Source: Flavobacterium sp. I-STPP5a (GTDB lineage: Bacteria; Bacteroidota; Bacteroidia; Flavobacteriales; Flavobacteriaceae). From it: a stretch of DNA of 62,148 nt. Made by a program: the position numbers and the translations under genes. Below the pieces are notes generated by a model. That model saw only the letters and a list, made by a program, of their open reading frames with translations. It made no database searches and was not told the origin of the DNA. Shown piece after piece: positions 7,995-16,860 of the stretch. How positions within the stretch are numbered: the stretch's first letter is position 1; the number at the start of each line of letters is the position of its first letter. The DNA lies in contig NZ_VHLM01000011.1 of NCBI RefSeq assembly GCF_009764685.1, forward strand, positions 1 to 62,148, read 5' to 3'.

Positions 7995-9044
7995 ATGAAA
8001 ATAAATTTTAAAAAAACATATCGTTTTGCTGTAAAGTCAGCTATGTACATTACTTTATTTTCTACAATTTTAGTTAGCTTTTTAACCTATTTTTTCTTTA
8101 GTTTTTCCTTTCAATTTAGTTTGCTTTTTGCATTTTTAATTGCAACTTTTTCTTTTTTAGTGATACAATATAGAGTGGAGCGTTTTATTTACAAGAAAGT
8201 AAAAAAAATATATGATGATGTATCGTTACTAGAGTCTAGTACTTTTAGAAACCAGCCAATTACCACAGATATGGCTACACTTACCCGTGAAGTAAAAAAG
8301 TTTGCAACAGATAAGAAACTAGAAATAGAAACCTTGAAAGTGCGGGAAGAGTACCGAAGAGAATTTTTAGGAAACGTATCTCATGAGTTAAAAACTCCAT
8401 TGTTTACTGTACAAGGATACTTGTCTACCCTGCTAGATGGTGCCATGAACGATAAAACAATTCGAAAAAAATATTTAGAGCGTGCCGAAAAAGGGGTAGA
8501 AAGATTAATCTATATTGTGCAGGATCTTGACATGATTTCTAAACTTGAAATAGGTGATTTAAATCTTGACATGGGTGAGTTTGACATTGTGAAACTGGTT
8601 CAAAATGTTTTTGATTTGCTTGAAATGAAAGCGTCCAAAAAAGATATCTTACTTATGTTTGATATGCGTTATAATAGGCCTATAATGGTTTTTGGTGATC
8701 AAGACAAAATTCAGCAGGTTGTTATGAATCTTGTGGTGAACTCTATAAAATACGGGAAACTTAAGGGTTCAACAGAAATAAGTATTGAAGATTTAACCGA
8801 TAATAAAGTAATTGTACGGGTCACAGATAACGGTGAAGGAATCGAGAAAAAAAATATTCCCCGACTTTTTGAGCGTTTTTATAGAGTGGATAAAAGTGGT
8901 TCAAGAACTGAGGGTGGATCTGGTTTAGGTTTGTCTATTGTAAAGCACATAATAGAGGCACATGAAGAAAAAATTTATGTTGATAGTACCTATGGGGTAG
9001 GATCTGAATTTTCATTTACAATAGAAAAGGCTAAAGCCAAATAA
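7995..9044 (+). CDS. PhoR-like membrane sensor histidine kinase
   Basis: The 349-residue kinase starts with two hydrophobic segments (about 17-37 and 40-57) joined by almost no periplasmic loop, so it probably does not sense an external ligand directly. A short linker leads to HisKA with phospho-acceptor His130 (NVSHELKTP). The ATPase domain follows, with the N box (NLVVNSIKYG), G1 (DNGEGI) and G2 (GGSGLGLSI). There is no PAS domain. It starts immediately after the response regulator stop, so they are translationally coupled. The compact N-terminus recalls PhoR and WalK kinases that take input from partner proteins. A bidirectional terminator follows. Confidence 0.88.
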   Translation: MKINFKKTYRFAVKSAMYITLFSTILVSFLTYFFFSFSFQFSLLFAFLIATFSFLVIQYRVERFIYKKVKKIYDDVSLLESSTFRNQPITTDMATLTREVKKFATDKKLEIETLKVREEYRREFLGNVSHELKTPLFTVQGYLSTLLDGAMNDKTIRKKYLERAEKGVERLIYIVQDLDMISKLEIGDLNLDMGEFDIVKLVQNVFDLLEMKASKKDILLMFDMRYNRPIMVFGDQDKIQQVVMNLVVNSIKYGKLKGSTEISIEDLTDNKVIVRVTDNGEGIEKKNIPRLFERFYRVDKSGSRTEGGSGLGLSIVKHIIEAHEEKIYVDSTYGVGSEFSFTIEKAKAK

Positions 9045-9060
9045 AATTAATTTGAATAAA

Positions 9061-9090
9061 AAAGAACCGACATTAGTGTCGGTTCTTTTA
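9061..9090. terminator. Bidirectional terminator between kinase and glycosyltransferase
   Basis: A 12-bp perfect stem (AAAGAACCGACA) with a TTAG loop has A and T tracts on both sides. It can serve the plus-strand kinase and the minus-strand glycosyltransferase, whose stop codons face each other. Confidence 0.9.
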
Positions 9091-9103
9091 GTTATGGTAT
9101 ACA

Positions 9104-10171
9104 TTAGGGGTTAAATACTTCAAATATAGTAGTCCATTCTATTCTGGATTCAGAACGTGGTAATCCTTTGTAATCATGAACCATTTCTAAATCACTAAAT
9201 ATAAAGTCATCTTGTTTTACATAAGGAACAAGACCTTCTTTCATCAATTTTTTTGCTAAATATTCTTGCTCATATTGACCAGGCGTAGGGATAAAGAAAG
9301 CTTTTTTTCTAAGTACGGCTAGATCCATTATTGTTGTGTAGCCAGATCTACAAAGGACCATTTCACTTTCGTTAAAAACATTTTCAAGTTCTTCAGAGTT
9401 CATGAAATTAAAGTAGGTGACATTGCCTTTTATGACTTTATTTTGTTGTGGGGTAATATTTCCCTCAATGAATATTACTTTACCTTGGTAGTTTAAAATT
9501 TCTTTTTTTAGTTTGTTTTCTAAGATGCCTCTTTGTGGTTCTGGTCCTGAGAGAATGATTAATAAATCGTATTTTTTTGGAACAAGTTTTTTTTGTAAAC
9601 GGCTGATAGGGCCGATGTATTTTATTTTTGAGTTTAGTACTTCTAGATGACCTAAATTACCGGTAAGGTTTATGGTTCCAGGATAATCTGGTACCCAGCA
9701 TTGCTTATATTTATTAAAGATGTATTGGTGAATTTTACTGGTTATCCAAGTCGTATTTCCTGTCAATACATTTAATTGATGTGTGATATAAACAGAGGGT
9801 ACTTTTTTATCAAAAACGCCTAAACGATTATCGGATAGAATGCCGTCAATTTGATATTGTTCAATCCAGCCCCGAATAATTTTTTTTTCGGTTCGGATAG
9901 CCTTTACTGTTTTGAAACTATTTTGAATTAATTTCCACTTGAAATTCTTTCCTTTTTTTGCATATTCAATTTCGTACGATGGCAGCTCTAAAGTTTTCAA
10001 ATCCGGAAACTCTTTTTTAAGTAATGCTAGAGCAACTCCATCGGATGCTATTATGGGAGTAAAATTGTTTTCCAGTAATGCCTTTATGATCGGAATGCAT
10101 CTAGTGGCATGTCCTAAACCCCAATTAAGCGGTGCAATTAAGATGGTTTTAGCGCTGTTATTGTTATTCAT
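9104..10171 (-). CDS. MurG-like glycosyltransferase (GT28-type fold)
   Basis: The 355-residue GT-B protein has an N-terminal Gly-rich loop (APLNWGLGHATRC, about residues 13-25) like MurG and MGDG-synthase enzymes. A C-terminal GT28-like domain includes LIILSGPEPQRG (about 204-215) and the sugar-nucleotide-binding segment VLCRSGYTTIMDLAVLRKKAFFIPTPGQYEQ (about 270-300). No signal peptide is seen, so it is cytosolic or membrane-associated. The likely reaction is sugar transfer from a nucleotide sugar to a lipid or other small acceptor. A weak copy of the PhoB-like operator lies 70 bp upstream. If real, a glycolipid-remodelling role under phosphate limitation becomes plausible, but this is inference. 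Confidence 0.75.
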   Translation of the reverse strand: MNNNNSAKTILIAPLNWGLGHATRCIPIIKALLENNFTPIIASDGVALALLKKEFPDLKTLELPSYEIEYAKKGKNFKWKLIQNSFKTVKAIRTEKKIIRGWIEQYQIDGILSDNRLGVFDKKVPSVYITHQLNVLTGNTTWITSKIHQYIFNKYKQCWVPDYPGTINLTGNLGHLEVLNSKIKYIGPISRLQKKLVPKKYDLLIILSGPEPQRGILENKLKKEILNYQGKVIFIEGNITPQQNKVIKGNVTYFNFMNSEELENVFNESEMVLCRSGYTTIMDLAVLRKKAFFIPTPGQYEQEYLAKKLMKEGLVPYVKQDDFIFSDLEMVHDYKGLPRSESRIEWTTIFEVFNP

Positions 10172-10240
10172 TTCAAAATTGTATCATAGGTTTGTAAGTG
10201 TAAGATACATTGAAACACTTCTTTTTTATATTTTTAAAAC

Positions 10241-10256
10241 ATTACTAAACCATTAA
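10241..10256 (-). promoter_or_regulatory. Weak candidate PhoB-type operator, site D
   Basis: The minus strand reads TTAAT-GGTTT-AGTAAT. It matches TTAAY-N5-AGTAAY but lacks the G before AGTAAY seen in the other three copies and has no TTTG at the matching distance. It is 70 bp upstream of the glycosyltransferase start. AT-rich DNA could give such a match by chance. Confidence 0.25.
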
Positions 10257-10349
10257 ATTATGGTAATACGCTATATTTAGCTTTAAAATACATCATCAAA
10301 ATCATTTTAAAAATGGAGGTTAGCAAATTTTAAAAATGGTATAAAAAGG

Positions 10350-10377
10350 AAAAGCTATCCCAAGAGATAGCTTTTTA
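10350..10377 (-). terminator. Terminator of the Lys/Ala repeat protein gene
   Basis: A stem AAAAGCTATC/GATAGCTTTT with a six-base loop and flanking A/T tracts lies 18 bp beyond the stop codon at 10395. Confidence 0.8.
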
Positions 10378-10394
10378 AGAACTAGGATTTGTGA

Positions 10395-11078
10395 TTATTC
10401 TTGTATGTAAGTCTTATTTCCGTTAGAATTAATGTAGTATTTACCACCTCTAGGACCAGTGTATACTTTTTTACCATTGTATTCGCCAGTTACTTTGTCA
10501 GCTACTTTTGGTGCTTTTTCAGTGGTTTCTTTTACTTTTTTAGCAGTAGCAACTTTTTCTTTAGTGACATCAGCTTTGGCTTTTGCCTTTGTAACTTTTT
10601 CTTTTACTACTTCTGTTTTTTCTTTAGTGGCATCAGCTTTGGTTTTAGCCTTTGTAACTTTCTCTTTTACTGCTTCCGTTTTTTCTTTAGCAGCATCAGC
10701 TTTGGCTTTAGCCTTTGTAGCTTTCTCTTTTACTGCTTCTGTTTTTTCTTTGGTTGCAGAAGTTTTGGCTTTAGCCTTTGTAGCTTTCTCTTTTACTGCT
10801 TCTGTTTTTTCTTTAGTAGCATCAGCTTTGGCTTTAGCCTTTGCAGTTTTCTCTTTTACTGCTTCTGTTTTTTCTTTGCTTGCAGCGGCTTTTTCTTTAG
10901 CTTTAGTTGCTTTTTCCTTAGCAGCTTCCTTTTTTTCTTTGGCAGCTTCTGCTTTGGCTTTCGCTTTACTTGCTTTTTCTGTAGCTGCTTTTGTTGCTTT
11001 TTTCTCAGCAGCTGTTTCTTGTGCGTAGGTACTTGTTGCAAAAATAAAGACCATACACAACATTAATAATTTTTTCAT
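10395..11078 (-). CDS. Exported Lys/Ala/Glu repeat protein with PBCV basic adaptor domain
   Basis: I place the start at the ATG at 11078, which opens a clear signal peptide (MKKLLMLCMVFIFATSTYAQ); the frame stays open 24 codons further upstream without export features. The mature protein is almost entirely Lys, Ala, Glu and Thr, like histone H1 C-terminal tails. It contains five 21-residue tandem repeats of the type ATKEKTEAVKEKATKAKAKAD, predicted to form long charged helices. The C-terminal about 30 residues (GKKVYTGPRGGKYYINSNG) match the PBCV-specific basic adaptor domain. I infer a periplasmic or surface protein binding polyanions such as LPS, DNA or peptidoglycan. Function is unknown. 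It lies 87 bp downstream of a large outer-membrane protein gene. Confidence 0.75.
   Translation of the reverse strand: MKKLLMLCMVFIFATSTYAQETAAEKKATKAATEKASKAKAKAEAAKEKKEAAKEKATKAKEKAAASKEKTEAVKEKTAKAKAKADATKEKTEAVKEKATKAKAKTSATKEKTEAVKEKATKAKAKADAAKEKTEAVKEKVTKAKTKADATKEKTEVVKEKVTKAKAKADVTKEKVATAKKVKETTEKAPKVADKVTGEYNGKKVYTGPRGGKYYINSNGNKTYIQE
10569..10883 (-). repeat. Five 63-bp in-frame tandem repeats
   Basis: Each 63-bp unit encodes 21 residues beginning (A/V)(T/S/A)KEKTE. Copies differ at a few positions, mostly conservative changes among A, T, V and D. Units of this kind can expand or contract by slippage without breaking the frame. Confidence 0.85.
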
Positions 11079-11164
11079 AGAGGGTTTTGTTTTATGTTTA
11101 GTGATATAAAAATAGCGAAAAAAATGTTTTAAAATCAATTCGTAATTCAATATCGTAAAATAGC

Positions 11165-14100
11165 TTAAAAATAGGCTCTTAGTTGAACGTTTCCAGTGTG
11201 TATCGCATTGCTTTTTTCACTTTTTCGGCCTTGATAATTGATGTTTATATCTAAAAACTGAGTGATGTTTTTTTGCAAAAGCAATCTCCATGTTAAGTTT
11301 TGTCCCGTTTGTAGTCCCTCAAGCATTTGAAATCCTACTGCAGAAAGTTCGTTGCCTATAAATTTATTTTGGTACAAGGATAATTCGCCATTCATTGTTA
11401 TTTTTTTTGTACCAGCAAATGAAAATGAAGTTCCAAAACGACTTTGAGTGAGCGTTTCCTGCTCGCCGATGGTATTTTCTTTTTTTTGCAATTCGTAAAA
11501 TAAATCCCAACTTGTATTTTTCGAAAATAGATAACTAATTTTTGGTGTCCATTGGTAGCCTGAAAGATTGAAGTTTTTTTCCGGGAAATTTTCAGATTTT
11601 AAAGCAGATTGTATTGTTTTTGTAAAAACACCAAAAAGCCAATTTTTTTGGTATAAATGATTGTATTGCAACTGATGTGAATAGTTTGAAACTTCCTGTG
11701 AGCCAATGGATGATAGGTTTGTAGTTTTACTTTCTAGATAGGAATAGGTAACGGAATGTTTTTGTTTACCTCTGTTGTAAAACAAACTATTTCTAAAATT
11801 ATAGTTTAAACCCAAAACATTCTTAGTAGCACTAGAAAACGGATTTAATTCAAAATTTGCACCATCGTTTTTCACTTTTCGATCTAATAAAAATGTAGTT
11901 TGGTTGTAAAAATTAGAGAGAAATTTTCTAAATCCTTTATTGTTTTGCCAAATTGTAGGGTTCCACGTAAGGGATTGAGAAAATTTATTTTGATGGGTTT
12001 TTATAAAAATGCGGTTAGGTAAAAACACTCTTATAAACTTTGCTTGGTCAACAAAAGGCGCCACTTCAAATTCCTGTAGCTCTTGAATACCATTATTATT
12101 GTAATCGTTCCAAGTGTAAACTCCTTGTCCTGCCGCAACCTCTAAGTAGGTAAATTCTTGTTGCGGAATCGTACCGGAATTAGTCTCAAATACAGTGTTG
12201 CTCACCAATAATTGTTTCAAAAACCGATCGGTGTAAATAATCCTTGAGTTGAGTGTAGATTCTTTTTTTTGTGTATTTGCTTCAAAGTCTAACACTCTAT
12301 ATTGGGACACAATTGACAAGTCACTTTTTGCGGTTTGAATTAGTTTTGTTTTAAGAGCAAAGGTTTGAGAGGTATTTACTCTTTGAATCAAGTTGTTCTG
12401 TAAACTGTCATTGCTACGCTTCAAATAGCCTAGCTCTACAAAAACTTTGGTACTATCACCTCGACCGGCAAAAAATCCGTATTCTTTAAATTTTTGGCTC
12501 AAGGCCGAAAACTGAAGTGTATTCGTGTCTTTTTCTTTATTGTCTTCTGTTCGAAGGGTTGTGCCTATCCAGTTTTTTTTGTGATTATAACGCATTTGGA
12601 ATTGATTTCTAAAAAATTCAGATTGAGCAGTATTCGACTCACTTTTAAGATAGCTTCCTCTATTTTTAAAAATCCATTTTTTTAGGTGGAACGCACTATT
12701 TACAACATGTTTTCCTCCTGAAAAACTGTCTGAAAAATCTAATTTTTCGTATTGGTACACAAAAAAACCTTTCTTTGAAGTCTCTTTTTTAGGATTTAAA
12801 TTTAGTTTCACACCGCTAACGAGTAAACTTTGGTTTCCAGTTCCATTAGTACCAATATTCCAATCACGATCAAATTCTATGTTGTAAATACGTTCCACAG
12901 ATTTAAAATTGCGCTGTATAAATTGATAGTTTGCAAAAACATCCATTTGCCATTTTTTAGAAAAAAGCCGTTGTTGTCCGTTTAATTTTCCAGCAACTCC
13001 TTTATTATCATTGTCTTGAAGTGAAGAAAATAAATTTTTATCGGTATTACTTACCCCCATTTCTACTGTGATCATTGTTTTATCACTAGGGTTGTATTCA
13101 CTTATAAATGTGGCTACTTGCGTTTTTGTGGGAGCAACAAGTTGAATAGTAGCTTCGTAATTACCTTGTGGGATTCCGTTTATTGGGGCTACATATTCAA
13201 ACACACGGGTGATGGTGGCGGCATTTGCAACTATATAATTTCCGTTGTTTGGGCCAACTTGTGTAAAACGGACATTAAATAATTCTTGCTGATCCTCATT
13301 TGAATATTCAAAGAAAGTTACTCCATTTGCAATTACTTTTTTATAGAGTACTTTATTTTCATCAAAGCTATCAGCATACTCAGATGGTGCTATCATCAAT
13401 TGAGGATTGTCACCCGCCTGAGTCAAAATTTGTGCTTGTTCTCGGGTAAGGTTTTGTTGTAAGGGTTGGTTTTTTAAATCATTCTCAGAGTACAAATAGC
13501 CTTTTAAACGCCATTTTTTATTCTCGTGAGTTGCCCCTGCATAGGTTACAAATCGGGTGTAGTTTTGATCAGAGTATTGATATTCAACTGCAATTCTCAT
13601 TTCAGAGGTTATGGTAAACAAGGGTGTAAATACAATCTCTCCCGCATTGTAATCAATGGTATAGTCATTATTCTCCCCTCGTTTTAATAAAGTTCCATTT
13701 ACATATACGCGCTCCGATCCAGAAACCACTAGTACATATAACTCTCCGTTTTGTCCTTTTAATTTATAAGGTCCTTGGTTGCCTTCTTGTCCTATGATGT
13801 CACTTTTTGCATATTGTCCTCGCACTAATGCTGCTGATGCAAAGAGATCAGTTTTGTAATTTTTATTTCCAAACTGGATTTTTGTAGAAAGACCTTGCAC
13901 TTTTTTATTAAAGTTTAGCAATTGGGTGTTTTTGTTTTCCAAGAAAATATCACCTGCTCTAATGTTCCAATCTTTGCTATACAGCTCCATGAAAACATTG
14001 TCAAACTGATCTAATTTTTGAGAATACCCACCGTCTTGAAGCGGAATATTACTATCTTGAATGGAGGCTCTCAAGCTTACTTTGTCGGATATTTTGCCTG

Positions 14101-14596
14101 TTATTTGTAAGTCAAGGTTTGATCCAAAAACGGCATTTTGATTGTTTCCGATGGTAATTCCTCGGGTAATACTCCCAGAAGTATTTAGTCCATCAAAAGG
14201 AACTGTCTTGTTATTGTTTTTTTTATCTATGGTGTATAAGGTTCCCTGTAACGCCGTATTGCTCACAATTTTATTCGAATCAAATACTTGGTATACCTTA
14301 GTGAGTATCTCGGGAAATTTTAAATACTGAACTGTCAAGGAATCCCGCTCAATTAGCAAAGGGGATTTTAATAGTAAAATTCCTTTTGTGAAATTAATTT
14401 CAAAAAAAGTGCTGTCTATTTTTTTACCATTGGCGTCAAGCAGTTTAAAAAAGTGCGGATTAAGACTTTCTTTTTCAATATAAAGAGTATCCTGAGTTCT
14501 AGCTATTTTTTTTGTTTTGTACAAGGAGTTGATTTCCTGCGCCTGTAGACCAGAAAAGAAAATCAAAAGAAAAAAAAACAAGATTTTTTTTAGCAT
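11165..14596 (-). CDS. Large outer-membrane beta-barrel protein of unknown function
   Basis: The 1143-residue protein has a Sec signal peptide (about 1-20, ending LQAQ) and a beta-rich N-terminal region. A conserved-looking section around residues 135-230 includes GSITRGITIGNNQNAVFGS, QKLDQFDNVFMELYSKDW and IRAGDIFLENK. A barrel-like C-terminal half has alternating aromatic strands and ends in Phe (VQLRAYF). Around 300-340 it has YNAGEIVFTPLFTITSEMRIAVEYQYSD, reminiscent of SprA-like surface proteins, but at 1143 residues it is far shorter than SprA. There is no TonB plug. It is located in the outer membrane; transport, secretion or assembly roles are all possible. A Lys-rich exported protein follows on the same strand. 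Confidence 0.7.
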   Translation of the reverse strand: MLKKILFFFLLIFFSGLQAQEINSLYKTKKIARTQDTLYIEKESLNPHFFKLLDANGKKIDSTFFEINFTKGILLLKSPLLIERDSLTVQYLKFPEILTKVYQVFDSNKIVSNTALQGTLYTIDKKNNNKTVPFDGLNTSGSITRGITIGNNQNAVFGSNLDLQITGKISDKVSLRASIQDSNIPLQDGGYSQKLDQFDNVFMELYSKDWNIRAGDIFLENKNTQLLNFNKKVQGLSTKIQFGNKNYKTDLFASAALVRGQYAKSDIIGQEGNQGPYKLKGQNGELYVLVVSGSERVYVNGTLLKRGENNDYTIDYNAGEIVFTPLFTITSEMRIAVEYQYSDQNYTRFVTYAGATHENKKWRLKGYLYSENDLKNQPLQQNLTREQAQILTQAGDNPQLMIAPSEYADSFDENKVLYKKVIANGVTFFEYSNEDQQELFNVRFTQVGPNNGNYIVANAATITRVFEYVAPINGIPQGNYEATIQLVAPTKTQVATFISEYNPSDKTMITVEMGVSNTDKNLFSSLQDNDNKGVAGKLNGQQRLFSKKWQMDVFANYQFIQRNFKSVERIYNIEFDRDWNIGTNGTGNQSLLVSGVKLNLNPKKETSKKGFFVYQYEKLDFSDSFSGGKHVVNSAFHLKKWIFKNRGSYLKSESNTAQSEFFRNQFQMRYNHKKNWIGTTLRTEDNKEKDTNTLQFSALSQKFKEYGFFAGRGDSTKVFVELGYLKRSNDSLQNNLIQRVNTSQTFALKTKLIQTAKSDLSIVSQYRVLDFEANTQKKESTLNSRIIYTDRFLKQLLVSNTVFETNSGTIPQQEFTYLEVAAGQGVYTWNDYNNNGIQELQEFEVAPFVDQAKFIRVFLPNRIFIKTHQNKFSQSLTWNPTIWQNNKGFRKFLSNFYNQTTFLLDRKVKNDGANFELNPFSSATKNVLGLNYNFRNSLFYNRGKQKHSVTYSYLESKTTNLSSIGSQEVSNYSHQLQYNHLYQKNWLFGVFTKTIQSALKSENFPEKNFNLSGYQWTPKISYLFSKNTSWDLFYELQKKENTIGEQETLTQSRFGTSFSFAGTKKITMNGELSLYQNKFIGNELSAVGFQMLEGLQTGQNLTWRLLLQKNITQFLDININYQGRKSEKSNAIHTGNVQLRAYF

Positions 14597-14698
14597 AAAT
14601 ACTATAACTCACAGGAATCAAAAGTAGTATTTATAATTTGATAATAAGTATTCAAAAAAACGGTTAGTATGCAGTGGTATTATCCTGCTACACCTAAA

Positions 14699-14738
14699 TA
14701 AAAAGGGAAGTAACTGCATGTTATTTCCCTTTTTTCTA
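14699..14738 (-). terminator. Terminator of the aspartate kinase gene
   Basis: An interrupted stem (AAAAGGGAA...TTCCCTTTT with inner TAAC/GTTA pairing) is flanked by A and T tracts just beyond the stop at 14742. Confidence 0.75.
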
Positions 14739-14741
14739 TTC

Positions 14742-15998
14742 TTAAACTTCTTTAGTCACCACTTGCATGGTCTCTCGGCTTACTTGTTTGAGTAAAACTA
14801 CTTTGTTTTCTTCAACTGTTTTTGCAGCAGTATCATTAAAATGTCTGATGGTGTACAAGGTTACATTTTGCTCGTAATCTACTTTGAATTTTTTTGATAA
14901 AATTGCATTGAGCGCATTAAAATTATCAAATTTATCTTCAACACATACAGAGAAACTGATAGCCGAGTTTTGGATTAAATTTACTTTTATTTTGAATTGA
15001 TGAAACAACGCAAAAATCTCGCTGATGTTTTCCTCCATAATAAAAGAGAAATCTATAGAGGATAGCGAAATTAATAATTGGTTTCTTTTTACGATAAAAC
15101 ATGGTAAATACGGCTCCAGATCTACTCCTTTTGAAACGCTAGTTCCTTTTAGTAATGCATTTATAAATGATTTTACAAATAAAGGAATTTCCTTTTTTTG
15201 TAAAGGTTGTAACGTTTTTGGGTGAATCACGGTAGCGCCATAAAACGCAAGTTCAATAGCTTCTCGATATGAAATTTGGTTTAATAAACTAGCATTCTCA
15301 AAATATCTTGGGTCAGCATTCATAACCCCAGGTACGTCTTTCCAGATGGTTACGCTTTCGGCATTTAGGCAATACGCAAAAATGGCAGCAGTATAATCAG
15401 ATCCCTCACGGCCCAGTGTTGTTGTAAAATTATTGGGGTCAGATCCCAAGAAACCTTGTGTAATATTCAGGATTTGTCGTTTTACATTTTTGGCAATATT
15501 AGCTTGTGTCAAGTCCCAATCTACCTCGGCATCTCGATACGTAGCATCAGTTTTTACAAAATTACGAACATCTAGCCATTGTGTTTGAATACCCATAAAA
15601 TTCATGAAATGACTCAGAATGGTGGTCGATATCAATTCGCCAAAGCTTACAATCTGGTCGTAAACAAAATTGTAATTAGGAGATTTGTTATGCGCCAAAA
15701 AATATTCTAAATCACTAAATTGTGCATTTACGGCAGCAAATACTTCGTTTTTTTCATCTTCAAACAAATCGATTAAGATTTGATTGTGGTATTTTTTTAC
15801 TTCTTGAACGGATGAATTTAATTCAGTTGATTTGTCAAAATAATTTTTTATGACAAGTTCTAATGCATTAGTAGTTTTGCCCATAGCTGAAACTACCAGT
15901 AATACATCCTCATAACCCACTGTTTGTAAAACGCTGTACACGTTTTTGATTCCTGCTGCATCTTTTACTGATGCACCTCCAAATTTGAATACTCTCAT
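14742..15998 (-). CDS. lysC: Aspartate kinase
   Basis: The 418-residue monofunctional aspartokinase catalyses ATP-dependent phosphorylation of aspartate, the first step to lysine, threonine, methionine and diaminopimelate. The N-terminal motif KFGGASV (5-11) and GREGSDYTAA (about 205-214) mark the amino-acid kinase fold. WKDVPGVMNADPR is the aspartokinase signature. The region after about residue 300 is ACT-like but short and divergent, so feedback control cannot be predicted. No homoserine dehydrogenase domain is fused. It is the last gene before a terminator; the acetyltransferase gene upstream is separated by about 100 bp. Confidence 0.9.
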   Translation of the reverse strand: MRVFKFGGASVKDAAGIKNVYSVLQTVGYEDVLLVVSAMGKTTNALELVIKNYFDKSTELNSSVQEVKKYHNQILIDLFEDEKNEVFAAVNAQFSDLEYFLAHNKSPNYNFVYDQIVSFGELISTTILSHFMNFMGIQTQWLDVRNFVKTDATYRDAEVDWDLTQANIAKNVKRQILNITQGFLGSDPNNFTTTLGREGSDYTAAIFAYCLNAESVTIWKDVPGVMNADPRYFENASLLNQISYREAIELAFYGATVIHPKTLQPLQKKEIPLFVKSFINALLKGTSVSKGVDLEPYLPCFIVKRNQLLISLSSIDFSFIMEENISEIFALFHQFKIKVNLIQNSAISFSVCVEDKFDNFNALNAILSKKFKVDYEQNVTLYTIRHFNDTAAKTVEENKVVLLKQVSRETMQVVTKEV

Positions 15999-16097
15999 AT
16001 TTTCTTAAATCACAATTTTTAAATTCTAAATTGAAATCAGAATTCTATTTATCTTTAATTTTTTAATTTCCTATTTGTGTCTCTGAATTTGGGCGCT

Positions 16098-16604
16098 TTA
16101 TTTCAATTTGTCAGATACAAATTGATGTATTCCTAATTCATCCATTTGTACTACATGCCAATCGCGTAATACTTTGGCTCCTGATTTTTCGTAGAAATCA
16201 ATTGCTGGCGTATTCCAGTCCAGAACATTCCATTCTACTCTTCGAACCTGGTCTTTCTTACCTTGCTTTAAAATTTCAGAATATAAGGCATAACCTAATC
16301 CCGTTCCTCGCATGCTTTCCTTTACCACTAAATCCTCTAAGTGAATGGTTTTACCTTTCCAAGTTGAATACCGATAGTACCACAAGGCGATACCTACAAT
16401 TTGCTTATCTGAAGTACTTTCTGGAGAGTCTGAATCAATCTCTGCTACAAAAACATGAAACAGTGGGACAGCTCCAAAACCATCTCGTACTAAATCTTCA
16501 ACGGTAATAAGAACTGCATCTGGTTCTTTTTCAAACAATGCTAGTTCTTTGATTAAACCTAAAACGGAAGGCATATCTGCCGGAGTACCTTTTCTTATTA
16601 TCAT
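16098..16604 (-). CDS. GNAT-family N-acetyltransferase (spermidine/thialysine type)
   Basis: The 168-residue protein spans one GNAT domain. It starts RKGTPADMPSVLGLIKELA, has the central strand IHLEDLVVKESMRGTGLGYALY with the acetyl-CoA-binding R-G-T-G-L-G motif (about 107-112), and ends with WNTPAIDFYEKSGAKV. This arrangement is characteristic of the SSAT/thialysine acetyltransferase subgroup, which acetylates polyamines or lysine analogues; the real substrate cannot be read from sequence. It is cytosolic. It lies on the same strand upstream of aspartate kinase but about 100 bp away. Confidence 0.8.
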   Translation of the reverse strand: MIIRKGTPADMPSVLGLIKELALFEKEPDAVLITVEDLVRDGFGAVPLFHVFVAEIDSDSPESTSDKQIVGIALWYYRYSTWKGKTIHLEDLVVKESMRGTGLGYALYSEILKQGKKDQVRRVEWNVLDWNTPAIDFYEKSGAKVLRDWHVVQMDELGIHQFVSDKLK

Positions 16605-16860
16605 GGCGTAGTTGTATCTATTAATGATTGGATTATCTAACGGATATTTATCTATTTCTTGTTTTTAAAATCTTACAAAGATTCTATTATGTTATTTTAA
16701 TTAAATTGTTTGAAATCACAATTAAATTAGCTTTAAAACTAAAATATTTATAGTTTATTTAGCAAATATACAATAGTGGTAAACTAAGTTCATATTATTG
16801 AAATCATTTTCACAAAAAAAACGATATTTGTGACTTCAAAATAACTACAACGATTTCGAA

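Noticed and set aside
10569..10883. Regular 63-bp repeats as a possible CRISPR array
   Set aside because: The units are contiguous, in frame and coding, with no unique spacers.
10401..11066. Long plus-strand frames rich in Phe, Ser and Val
   Set aside because: They are antisense to the Lys/Ala/Glu repeat gene; low-complexity coding sequence leaves the other strand open.
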